A stretch of 64,000 nucleotides of DNA from Streptomyces cirratus (GTDB lineage Bacteria > Actinomycetota > Actinomycetes > Streptomycetales > Streptomycetaceae), in NCBI RefSeq assembly GCF_014650775.1, contig NZ_BMVP01000011.1:62001-126000 (forward strand), written 5' to 3'. The position numbers were made by a program, and so were the translations under genes. Below are positions 51,579 to 58,954 of the stretch, one piece after another (position 1 is the stretch's first letter; each line of letters opens with the position of its first letter). The notes beneath the pieces were generated by a model, which saw only the letters and a program-made list of their open reading frames with translations, searched no databases and was not told the DNA's origin.

Positions 51579-51925
51579 TCGTCCCCTTGAACCGGGCGAT
51601 CCCGTGGCCGGTGAGCCGAGTGCTGACCATCGAGGAAACAGTGCATCTCGACGGTCTCCTCGCGGCCTTGGGTGAACGCTACGACGAGGCGTTCCAGAAG
51701 TGTCAGGTCGTCCGCTTGGAAGGCCCCGGAACCGTCGCCGACGCGGCACACCAGCTCATCGTTGCGGCAGCGGAGTTTCGGCAAGCCTCCGAGGAGAGGG
51801 CGCACGCAACACGGTCTGGTGAGCGCACCTCGACAGCACCGGCCTGGAATTCTTCCACCGAGAAAATGAACGACGAGCTCGACGCGTTCATCGAGATGGC
51901 ACGAGCCATGATCGCCGTGGACTAA
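51566..51925 (+). CDS. Helical hypothetical protein, probable C-terminal half of the frameshifted membrane protein
   Basis: This is a 119-residue ORF whose listed start (GTG 51566) overlaps the end of the preceding ORF by 13 bp. Reading the frame further back gives CVITYEKVRDMIVPLNRAIP, which joins naturally to HRELRRHSY of the upstream ORF if one base is restored near 51540-51547. The rest is alpha-helical (EETVHLDGLLAALGERYDEA, then VADAAHQLIVAAAEFRQASE). Either this is a recent single-base deletion (pseudogene), a sequencing error, or two coupled genes. Confidence 0.55.
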   Translation: MRDMIVPLNRAIPWPVSRVLTIEETVHLDGLLAALGERYDEAFQKCQVVRLEGPGTVADAAHQLIVAAAEFRQASEERAHATRSGERTSTAPAWNSSTEKMNDELDAFIEMARAMIAVD

Positions 51926-51993
51926 TTGGCTGCACGGGAACTACCCAACCTCACCAAAGCTGCGCCATTCGGGGTGATTCGGCCCCACCTTCT

Positions 51994-52009
51994 TGCTATT
52001 CAAATAGCA
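51994..52009. promoter_or_regulatory. 16-bp palindrome upstream of the Nudix-like gene
   Basis: TGCTATT, two bases, AATAGCA is a perfect inverted repeat located 19-34 bp before ATG 52028, in a locally AT-richer spot. Its position over a promoter fits an operator. The binding protein is unknown. Confidence 0.5.
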
Positions 52010-52027
52010 GGGGTCGAGAGTGTGGTC

Positions 52028-52489
52028 ATGAACGAGGTCTACGTGCCGTGGCCCCGGTTCGACCGACGGGCGTTTCTGCTGCTCCTTGACGACCAGCGCC
52101 GGCTGCTTCTATGCGGGGCATGCTGCCGGGGCTGGACGGTGCCGCAGGTCCGACTGGACAAGGGGGCCGACTACCTCGGGCAGGCCACCCGGTATCTGAC
52201 GCAGCGCTTCGGGGTGCGCAATCCACGATTCTCGGCCCTATACGGGGTGCATCAGTCACGACGGGAAGAGCCATGGGACTTCGACAGAGTGACTGCCTCC
52301 CGCGTGTTCATCGTGCGGGTCACCGATGCAGAGTCCTCAGCCGTACGACACATAGCTAGTAACCATGCGCTGTGGACGATGAGCCAAATCCGCCAGCGGC
52401 GCCGGGAAATCTACCCTGAGGGGGTGGTTCTACTGATCACCGGGTACCTCGAAGGCTGGCTCCCGGATGGCCCCCTCAAGTTGTTGTGA
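52028..52489 (+). CDS. Nudix-like protein with degenerate catalytic box
   Basis: This 153-residue protein starts at ATG 52028; a TTG 51926 start would add 34 unlikely residues. The strand-helix order resembles the Nudix fold: RRAFLLLLDDQRRLLLCGACCRGWTVPQ, here in part, then KGADYLGQATRYLTQRFGV. The latter aligns with a Nudix box, but the catalytic glutamates of REUxEExG are replaced (RYLTQRFG). It is therefore probably not an active pyrophosphohydrolase and may bind a nucleotide or act as a sensor. Cys-Cys pairs occur near residues 29-33. It neighbours the split membrane-protein gene. Confidence 0.55.
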   Translation: MNEVYVPWPRFDRRAFLLLLDDQRRLLLCGACCRGWTVPQVRLDKGADYLGQATRYLTQRFGVRNPRFSALYGVHQSRREEPWDFDRVTASRVFIVRVTDAESSAVRHIASNHALWTMSQIRQRRREIYPEGVVLLITGYLEGWLPDGPLKLL

Positions 52490-52746
52490 CCGGGATCCCG
52501 CTCCGGACCCACCAGCGTCGGGGACCTCCCTGACACGATCCAAGCCGGTGCGTCACCATCCACTGCCGCAGGCCCGGCGAGACCGCCTCGGATTTCTGCA
52601 CCGCCCTGACCCCTCAGCCCTCCAAGCCTTGAGCAAGCGGCCCAAGGCTCGGCTCCTTCCGCGCCACGTCGAGCCAATGAGCCTGATGCCGTTGCAGCGG
52701 CGACGGGTCACTGCTGAGCTTTCCCAGGTGAGGGCCGGCTTGCCGC

Positions 52747-53586
52747 TCAATCGCCCCGGCTCTGCAGGTGGGCCAGCACGTCAGCGAGCTTCAGGTTGTA
52801 CTGGTCCTTGTCTCCTTCCCAGCGCGACATGACCGCCACCGCAGCCTCGGCCATATCCGCAGGCAACCCGGCCGCGCGGAGCGTCTCGGCGATGTCCTCC
52901 ATCTCGGGGACCCAACGCCAGGCACGTGCAGCCACGCTGGGCAGGTATCCGGGGTCGGAGAGGATGTTGGCCGCCATCACCTGTGCTTCGGCCGTGAGCT
53001 CGTCGCCGACGCCATGGGCGTCGGCCAGCGCGTGGGCCACACCAGCGAGGGTTCGGGCGGCCTTCTGGTAGCTGGCGAACGCCATCTTCAGTGCGGAGGC
53101 GGAGCCAACGCTGCCGCGTGCGCGGCGGATGTGCAACGCGGTGTCCTTGAACACGGGCTCCACCGTGTCCACCGCCTGGGCTTCGCCAGCGAGGTAGAGG
53201 CGAGCCGCCCTCTGACCACCGGGCGGGGGGCCGAAGATCGCACCGTCGAGAACCATGGCACCCGGTCTGATCTCCTCCGCGATGCACTGCATGCGCTGGG
53301 GGTTGATCGCGTTGGCGTCCACGTACACCCCGGCGAAGGCGTGGGCGGCGACCGTGGCCGCTACGTCTTCGGCAGCCTGGGGTGGGCAGATCGACAGGAC
53401 GATCTCGCTGCGCGCCAGAGCCTCGTCGAGCGAGTCACACGCGGTGGCTCCGGCGTCCTCCGCGCGTCGGCGGGTGGCGTCGCTGCGGCCTTCGGGCACC
53501 CACAGCACCTCGTGGCCTGCCGCGACGGTCTGGGCGGCGACGGCCGCGCCCATGGCGCCGGGGTGCAAGAGGGTCACGGTCGTCAC
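52747..53586 (-). CDS. NAD(P)-dependent dehydrogenase of the 6-phosphogluconate/3-hydroxyisobutyrate dehydrogenase superfamily (DUF1932-like C-terminus)
   Basis: This 279-residue protein has an N-terminal Rossmann domain (TVTLLHPGAMGAAVAAQTVA) with the GxMGxx fingerprint, followed by VLSICPPQAAEDVA and DANAINPQRMQCIAEEI. The C-terminal helical domain (SASALKMAFASYQKAARTLA) holds the catalytic-lysine region and looks like DUF1932. It most likely reduces or oxidises a small hydroxy acid or imine, substrate unknown. GTG 53586 overlaps the TPR regulator stop by 4 bp (GTGA), so the two are translated together. Confidence 0.85.
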   Translation of the reverse strand: MTTVTLLHPGAMGAAVAAQTVAAGHEVLWVPEGRSDATRRRAEDAGATACDSLDEALARSEIVLSICPPQAAEDVAATVAAHAFAGVYVDANAINPQRMQCIAEEIRPGAMVLDGAIFGPPPGGQRAARLYLAGEAQAVDTVEPVFKDTALHIRRARGSVGSASALKMAFASYQKAARTLAGVAHALADAHGVGDELTAEAQVMAANILSDPGYLPSVAARAWRWVPEMEDIAETLRAAGLPADMAEAAVAVMSRWEGDKDQYNLKLADVLAHLQSRGD

Positions 53587-54998
53587 TGGCTGCCTCCTGG
53601 CGGGAGCTGAGCGGGCATGCGTTCCTGATGGGCAATGATCACCTCCCGAAGGCCGATCGCGACAGGTGATCCGGCCCCGGGGTGCAGGGCGAGCTGACGG
53701 CTGAAGTGACCGATCCGGCGGTCGACGCTCTCGGTGCGGCGTCGGGCGCTCACCCCCAGGACGGCGTGGATCTGGGTCGCGGCTCCGTCGATGTCGCCTC
53801 GGCCCAACCGCGCCATGGCGAGGTCCATGCGGGCCAAGGACATCTCGCCGAGCCTCTGCTGCTCTGGTGGCGCGGACTGGAACATCTCCACCGCTTCGTC
53901 GGCGCGGGCCTCGGCATCGCTGAGGTGCTGGGTGCCGGACAACCAGAGGTGCGTACTGCTGGAGTAGAACAGCTGTTTCTCGACGGGAAAGGCCATCATT
54001 CCGCCGGGCAGTTCGTCGCCTGCGACGAGACTCTCACGTAGCCGGTCGGCGGCGCTGAGGGCCGCCAGGGCGTCGCTGCCCCGGTTGAGCTGGCCGTAGG
54101 CGCGTGCCTTGATGCTCTCCAGCCTGATCTGCGCCGTGCCGGATTCGGGGATGAACGCGCTTCCTGAGTCGGCGAGGCGTACGGCGTCTACGGGGCGGCC
54201 GTCCCAGTACGCGATGAGTGCCTGGAGTCCGCGTACCCAGGAGCGCAGTCCGTTGTGGCCGGCGAGCTCGCCGAAGAGGAAGGCGGTGCGGGCCTGTGTC
54301 TCGGCCGCGTCGTAGCGGCCCAGGTCGAAGCTGGCATTGGCCAGTACGCCGCACAGGACCCCGGCGCCCACGTAGAGATCGCTGGTGTACCGCGGCGGCT
54401 GCCGTCCTTCGAGGAGTTCGAAGGCTCGGTCTCGGAGGGCACGTACCTCACGGAACAGGGGCCCGACGGGCCGGTTGGGGTACGTAACGACGAGGCGGCG
54501 GATGTCAGCTTCCAGCTGCTCCAGCGTGTGCGGTCCCACGTTGCTGCTCTCTGCCCTGGCCGCGAACTGCGCCGACTCATCCGCCGCCGCCATGACCACG
54601 TCTTCAAGGCCGTACTCGGATGGATCCACTGCATTGCGGTCGTCAGCCGTTGGGTGGTGCGGCGCGACAGTCGACTTGGGCTCCGTTGGCCCGAGGAGTC
54701 GAGCGGCCGGGATGCCCGGGAACATGAACTCCAGGACGCGGCGGGCGACGGTCTGCGGCGTCCTGACCTCACCGTGCGCGTACCGGAAGAACTGCCGCTT
54801 CTCGATTGTCGCCGTCGCGATCGAGGGAGGGCCCTCCAGCTCGGCTAACTGCTTGGCCGCCTGCTCGTACCGCCGCTTGAAGACCTGGTAGTCCTGCCAG
54901 CCCCGCTGGTTGATGAGGGTCTGGAAGAGGGTCGGTCCTGATGGCTCCACAGCCGCTCCCACATGCCGGGGTCCTTGTCCGGCATCCACGCTAGACAT
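53583..54998 (-). CDS. Streptomyces-type TPR-containing transcriptional regulator with a TTA codon
   Basis: This is a 471-residue protein. The N-terminal part (GPTLFQTLINQRGWQDYQVF, then RRYEQAAKQLAELEG and IEKRQFFRYAHGEVRTPQTV) looks like the HTH-like head of a large Streptomyces regulator family. Residues 150-440 are TPR-like helical repeats (YVGAGVLCGVLANASFDLGR, LQALIAYWDGRPVDAVRLAD). Codon 51 (54848-54846, minus strand) is the rare leucine codon TTA, so translation should depend on the bldA tRNA. It is divergent from the HATPase gene and coupled to the dehydrogenase. Confidence 0.8.
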   Translation of the reverse strand: MSSVDAGQGPRHVGAAVEPSGPTLFQTLINQRGWQDYQVFKRRYEQAAKQLAELEGPPSIATATIEKRQFFRYAHGEVRTPQTVARRVLEFMFPGIPAARLLGPTEPKSTVAPHHPTADDRNAVDPSEYGLEDVVMAAADESAQFAARAESSNVGPHTLEQLEADIRRLVVTYPNRPVGPLFREVRALRDRAFELLEGRQPPRYTSDLYVGAGVLCGVLANASFDLGRYDAAETQARTAFLFGELAGHNGLRSWVRGLQALIAYWDGRPVDAVRLADSGSAFIPESGTAQIRLESIKARAYGQLNRGSDALAALSAADRLRESLVAGDELPGGMMAFPVEKQLFYSSSTHLWLSGTQHLSDAEARADEAVEMFQSAPPEQQRLGEMSLARMDLAMARLGRGDIDGAATQIHAVLGVSARRRTESVDRRIGHFSRQLALHPGAGSPVAIGLREVIIAHQERMPAQLPPGGSQ

Positions 54999-55023
54999 CA
55001 ACAGCCTTCGATCGCAGATCTGT

Positions 55024-55046
55024 TGTCCAGAAATTCCAGGTGGACA
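55024..55046. promoter_or_regulatory. TGTCCA-N11-TGGACA inverted repeat at the TPR regulator promoter
   Basis: TGTCCA (55024-55029) and TGGACA (55041-55046) are perfect inverted half-sites about 1.6 helical turns apart. They start 26 bp upstream of the regulator start codon, inside the divergent promoter region. This is a candidate autoregulatory operator. Confidence 0.45.
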
Positions 55047-55215
55047 GCGAATAGACATCGGTTAGGCACGAAGGGGCTGCGTTCGGCGTTGCTCAGGGTC
55101 TCGTTCAGGCAGAAGCCGCCGAGAACACTTCGTCTTCGCCCCGGCAAGACAGCGGCCCAGCGAGGCCGATCCTCCGCCGTGGTTACGCAAGCCAGGCAGC
55201 TCAGGAGGCACGCTC

Positions 55216-55812
55216 ATGGCAGCGCACCACCAGCTCGCGTTCACCGTCACCCACTCGGCAGCCGGCGCCCAGCAGGCGCGACACCGCATCGTCGCAGGCA
55301 TTCGTTCCTGGGGCATACGGCTCGACGAGGAGGCACTGGACGGCATCGAGCTGGCGGCTGGCGAACTGATCGCCAACGCCGTGCGCCACACCCCGTCGGG
55401 GCCGGTCACGGTGAGCGTCTGCCAGGAGGGGCCGGTACTCGTGGTCGAGGTGCACGACGCGGCGAGGGTGCTGCCGCGGCCGGGAGCCTTGAGCTGGAGC
55501 GCCGAGTCCGGGCGCGGTGTGTATCTCGTGTCTGTACTCGCCGACCGGCACGGTGCTGATCTGACGGCGACGGGCAAACGCTGCTGGGCGGAGTTCGACC
55601 TGCCCAGCAGCCCGAGTGGTCAAAGGGCAGATCAGGACAGCGGACGCGATCAGCGACTGCCCTCCGGTCGCGCCAGCAAAGTGGCTGATCGCGCGGCGAC
55701 GAAGGTTCGCACATCGGCAGCCGGCTCGTCGTCGCACACCCGGACGAGGGCCGGACTTCGGACCTCAGTCGCGGCAGCCGACAGGCCCTGCGCGGGTCAT
55801 CTGATCGACTGA
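55216..55812 (+). CDS. HATPase_c (RsbW/anti-sigma-like) ATP-binding protein
   Basis: This is a 198-residue protein from ATG 55216, with CAGGAGG about ten bases upstream. The GHKL ATP-binding core covers residues 1-130: LDGIELAAGELIANAVRHTP is the N-box, VVEVHDAARVLP the G1 box and GRGVYLVSVLADRHG the G2 box. Streptomyces encodes many of these single-domain serine-kinase or anti-sigma-type proteins beside TPR/XRE regulators. The last 65 residues are Arg/Ala/Ser-rich and look disordered. Context suggests signalling with the divergent TPR regulator and perhaps control of the operon to the right. Confidence 0.85.
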   Translation: MAAHHQLAFTVTHSAAGAQQARHRIVAGIRSWGIRLDEEALDGIELAAGELIANAVRHTPSGPVTVSVCQEGPVLVVEVHDAARVLPRPGALSWSAESGRGVYLVSVLADRHGADLTATGKRCWAEFDLPSSPSGQRADQDSGRDQRLPSGRASKVADRAATKVRTSAAGSSSHTRTRAGLRTSVAAADRPCAGHLID

Positions 55813-55964
55813 ATAACGCTGATTTGACAGCCAGTTGGGGGCCTAGACTCATGGGCTTCCCCAGGACTCCGGCCGATCACGGTCGACCACGGGACACGTC
55901 GTCCCCGGTCCTCCACTGGGCCGGTCCCACGAATCAGCTCCTGTACCAAGTGGAGGTTTTCGCT

Positions 55965-56399
55965 ATGCCCGAGAAGGTCACGAAGGAAAAGGTCCTCGTC
56001 TACGTCGTGCGCGACGGGCGCCTTCTGGTGTTCCGCCACACCGACTACTCCTACGAGGAGGTCGGCATTCAGGTCCCCGCGGGCAGCATCCGCCCCGGTG
56101 AGACCCCGGAGGCTGCCGCTCTGCGCGAGGCCCGCGAGGAGACCGGCCTGTCGGACTTCAAGATCGTCCGCAAGCTCGGCGAGACCGAGTACGACATCAG
56201 CCCGTACCGGTTCGAGATCCAGCACCGGCACGTCTTCCACCTGGAGCTGACCGAGCCGACGCCGGAGCGGTGGATGAGCCAGGAGGACCACGACGGCGAG
56301 CAGGAGCCGACTCACTTCGAGTGCTTCTGGATCCCGCTGGAGGCCGCGCACATTCTCCAGTCCGGCCAGGGCGCCCTGCTGGGGCGTTTGTCCGACTAG
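55965..56399 (+). CDS. Nudix hydrolase
   Basis: This is a 144-residue protein from ATG 55965, with TGGAGG nine bases upstream. It carries an intact Nudix box, GSIRPGETPEAAALREAREE followed by TGL, that is Gx5Ex7REUxEExGU, which binds Mg2+ and cleaves nucleoside diphosphates linked to another moiety. The flanking strands (KVLVYVVRDGRLLVFRHTDY) complete the fold. It lies only 39 bp before the radical SAM gene and is probably its transcriptional leader. It may remove a toxic nucleotide or provide a precursor, which cannot be told from sequence. Confidence 0.93.
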   Translation: MPEKVTKEKVLVYVVRDGRLLVFRHTDYSYEEVGIQVPAGSIRPGETPEAAALREAREETGLSDFKIVRKLGETEYDISPYRFEIQHRHVFHLELTEPTPERWMSQEDHDGEQEPTHFECFWIPLEAAHILQSGQGALLGRLSD

Positions 56400-56438
56400 C
56401 CACTCATCCGGTCACGGCAGCATAGGAGGGGGCAGCCG

Positions 56439-58325
56439 ATGAACCTCAGCACAGAACAGCGCCACACGATCGAGGGGCTCTACCGGAGCCTGGAAGCCGA
56501 TGACACTGGCACCGCGGTGTCGGTCATCGTCAAGACGCGCGGCGAGACGTGCGACATCGACTGCCTCTACTGCTACGAGAAGCGCAAGGAGGCCCCTGGG
56601 GGTGCCAGGGTCAGGGCCGACCAGATCAGGCGCCTGGCCAGCATCTTCAAGGGCCGCAAGCTCGCCGTCGAACTCCACGGCGGCGAGCCCCTGACGGCGG
56701 GGCGGGAGCACATCGGCGAGATCCTCGCGGAGCTGGCCAGCATGCCGCAGGTCGTCCGCGTCAGCCTGCAGACCAACGGCGTCCTCCTCGACGCCGACTG
56801 GCTGGACATGTTCGACTCCCTCTGCCCGGACCTCCGAATCGGTATCTCCCTCGATGGTGACGCCCAGGGCAACGCCTGGCGTGTCGGCTACGACGGCAAG
56901 CCCGTGTATCCGCGCGTCGCCGCCTCCTTGAACCTGCTCGCGGAGCGGGGCCGAAGCGTCGGTGTGATCGCCGCGGTCACCCCGGCGGTGCTGGACCGCG
57001 CCGAAGAGGTGCTGGACCACCTCGCCGGCTTCGGTTCGGTCAACGCAATCAGTTTCGTCCCCTGCTTCGACTCCACGATCCGCCGCTCCACGGCCCTGCC
57101 GAGCAGGCGCAAGTCGGCCAGCCGGGTGCTTCAGCAGGCTGCTGTGAACGCAGCCGATGGCCCGGCCTGGGCGATCCATCCCGACGAGTACGCCCAGTTC
57201 GTCCTTGCCGCCACCTCTCACTGGATCACGGCCGGACACTTCGCCCGCATCAAGCTCGAACCAGCCGTCTCCACGGTCCGGCGATTACGGGGTCTGACGA
57301 CAGGCTTCTGCCACTTCTCCGACCTCAAGTGCGATCACGTCTTCACCCTCTACCCCGATGGCCGCCTCGGGAGCTGCGACGAACTTCCCTGGCCCCAGGC
57401 CCGCCTCACCCAGCTGGAGTCCACGGCCGACGAGCACGAGGTCGTCCGCGCCCAGCAGGACTCCCTCCTCCTGGATCAGGGCAAAGCCCTGATGGACAAG
57501 TGCACGACCTGTGACTACCGCACCACCTGCGGCGGAGGGTGCATCGCCACCCGCTGGCGCCAGGACCCGGCCGGTGATCACGACGCGTACTGCGACTACC
57601 GCATGCGGATGATCGACGGCATCGCCGCGCTACTGGCCCAGCCCGCACATCCCGTCGGCGCTTGGTGCCAGAGCTTGCGCTGGCGCCCGCGCACCCCGAA
57701 CAGCATGCGCGACGTAAACGCCTTCCTGGCCCGCTGGGACAAGCCCGACCTCGCCTGCGGTGAAGTGCGGCTCCGAACCAGTGAGCACGGCAACATCAAC
57801 ACCGTGGGCCTCGCCGGCATCCACGAGGCCGACGACCTGACCCCTGCCCACCCGATGTGGCGGGCGGCCATCGAACCCGGCGTCTGGCCCTTGGTCGACA
57901 CGGTCACCCGAGCCTGGGAGCTCGTCACGTACGACAGCTGCCAGGGCCACCAGTACACCGGCGCGGACCTGGTTCCCACGGGGCTGCGCATCGGGCTCCT
58001 CCCGCGCGACCGCCAGGAGTACGCCCGTACTGCCGCGGCCCTGTGCCGGGCCGTAGCCTTGGCGAGCGCCCCCCTCCCCGAAGGCATCGAGGTCAACGTC
58101 GGCCGCTCAGAGCTCACGTGCGAGAACACGGGCACCACCACCCCGGTCCTCGACCTGCGCCTGGACCCCCGCTCCGGTCAGGGGTGGGACGGCTACTTCG
58201 CCCGCCTGAACGAGGCCGCCGCTGTGTTGGCCGCAGCCCTCGACGCCGAACGTCCCAACGCCGAATCCGCTTGCGCCTGCCCGCTGCCGGTGTTGCCGCA
58301 AGCCCCCGAGGGAGTGCCGCGGTGA
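56439..58325 (+). CDS. Radical SAM/SPASM peptide-maturase-like enzyme with extra C-terminal domain
   Basis: This is a 628-residue enzyme. The [4Fe-4S]-SAM motif is CDIDCLYC (Cys38, Cys42, Cys45). GGEPL and LQTNGVLLD follow as SAM-site strands. A SPASM region has GSCDELPW near residue 310 and KCTTCDYRTTCGGGC (Cys355, 358, 364, 368) for auxiliary clusters. Residues about 410-628 form an added domain with an SCQGH motif (Cys501) that I do not recognise. Radical SAM/SPASM proteins make C-C, C-S or C-O links in ribosomal peptides. Codon 283 (57285-57287) is TTA, implying bldA dependence. It is coupled by GTGA to the next gene. Confidence 0.88.
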   Translation: MNLSTEQRHTIEGLYRSLEADDTGTAVSVIVKTRGETCDIDCLYCYEKRKEAPGGARVRADQIRRLASIFKGRKLAVELHGGEPLTAGREHIGEILAELASMPQVVRVSLQTNGVLLDADWLDMFDSLCPDLRIGISLDGDAQGNAWRVGYDGKPVYPRVAASLNLLAERGRSVGVIAAVTPAVLDRAEEVLDHLAGFGSVNAISFVPCFDSTIRRSTALPSRRKSASRVLQQAAVNAADGPAWAIHPDEYAQFVLAATSHWITAGHFARIKLEPAVSTVRRLRGLTTGFCHFSDLKCDHVFTLYPDGRLGSCDELPWPQARLTQLESTADEHEVVRAQQDSLLLDQGKALMDKCTTCDYRTTCGGGCIATRWRQDPAGDHDAYCDYRMRMIDGIAALLAQPAHPVGAWCQSLRWRPRTPNSMRDVNAFLARWDKPDLACGEVRLRTSEHGNINTVGLAGIHEADDLTPAHPMWRAAIEPGVWPLVDTVTRAWELVTYDSCQGHQYTGADLVPTGLRIGLLPRDRQEYARTAAALCRAVALASAPLPEGIEVNVGRSELTCENTGTTTPVLDLRLDPRSGQGWDGYFARLNEAAAVLAAALDAERPNAESACACPLPVLPQAPEGVPR

Positions 58326-58954
58326 AGCCCAGCGACACGGTCACCATCCACCAGCTCCTGGGACGCATCGCCTACTTCCACACCCTGTTCATCGAACCCG
58401 CTCTCGTCGCCAGCGAGCAGCCCGGAGCGGGCGAGCCTTGCTGCAACCACAAGGACACCGAGGGATTCGGGCAGCCAGAGGTCGGTGCCGTGCTGGCCAG
58501 TACCGCTTGGGCGGTCCTCGACGAAATCGCGACCACCGTCGGCGAGCACCTCCTCCTCTGCCCGGACTCCGATCACCGGTGCTGCGCGGTCTGCCGCGTC
58601 GCAGCCTCCGGCGCCGCCATCGCCCAGGCATGGACGGTCACCGAGCACCGGGCGTACGGCCTGCCGCAGCCCGCGGACCCCCTCGTGCGGTCCTGCCGCA
58701 CCACGGCCGCAACTCGTCTCGCGCTCGTCTTCACCCAGCAGCACGGGGCCTCGTGCGGAGGCCTAGCCCAAGCCGAGGCACCTGACGCCAGCCTATTGCC
58801 CGACAGCAGCGACTTGCCGTTGACCGGAGAGCTCCTCGCGCTGTGGCAGGACCCGCTGGCCGCCACCCGCAGCCCGGTCGTCAGCTGGCTCAACCACTGC
58901 ACGGACCTGAACGACATCCACCGCGTGCTCCAGCAAGGGGGAACCACGAAGTGA
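58322..58954 (+). CDS. Cys-rich protein of unknown function in the radical SAM operon
   Basis: This is a 210-residue protein starting GTG 58322 inside the radical SAM stop (GTGA overlap). Mostly helical: VTIHQLLGRIAYFHTLFIEP, VLASTAWAVLDEIATTVGEH. It carries about nine cysteines, with Cys40-Cys41, Cys80, Cys87-Cys88 and Cys91 (HRCCAVC) arranged like a metal or Fe-S site. No signal peptide or membrane segment is seen. I recognise no family. Coupling on both sides (it overlaps the oxygenase by 4 bp) makes it an obligate pathway component, perhaps an electron-transfer or peptide-recognition partner. That role is inference. Confidence 0.7.
   Translation: MKPSDTVTIHQLLGRIAYFHTLFIEPALVASEQPGAGEPCCNHKDTEGFGQPEVGAVLASTAWAVLDEIATTVGEHLLLCPDSDHRCCAVCRVAASGAAIAQAWTVTEHRAYGLPQPADPLVRSCRTTAATRLALVFTQQHGASCGGLAQAEAPDASLLPDSSDLPLTGELLALWQDPLAATRSPVVSWLNHCTDLNDIHRVLQQGGTTK

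Noticed and set aside
55824..55849. TTGACA followed by TAGACT before the Nudix/radical SAM operon
   Set aside because: The spacer is only 14 bases, too short for a normal sigma-70 promoter, so I did not annotate it as such. The operon promoter is still likely in 55813-55940.
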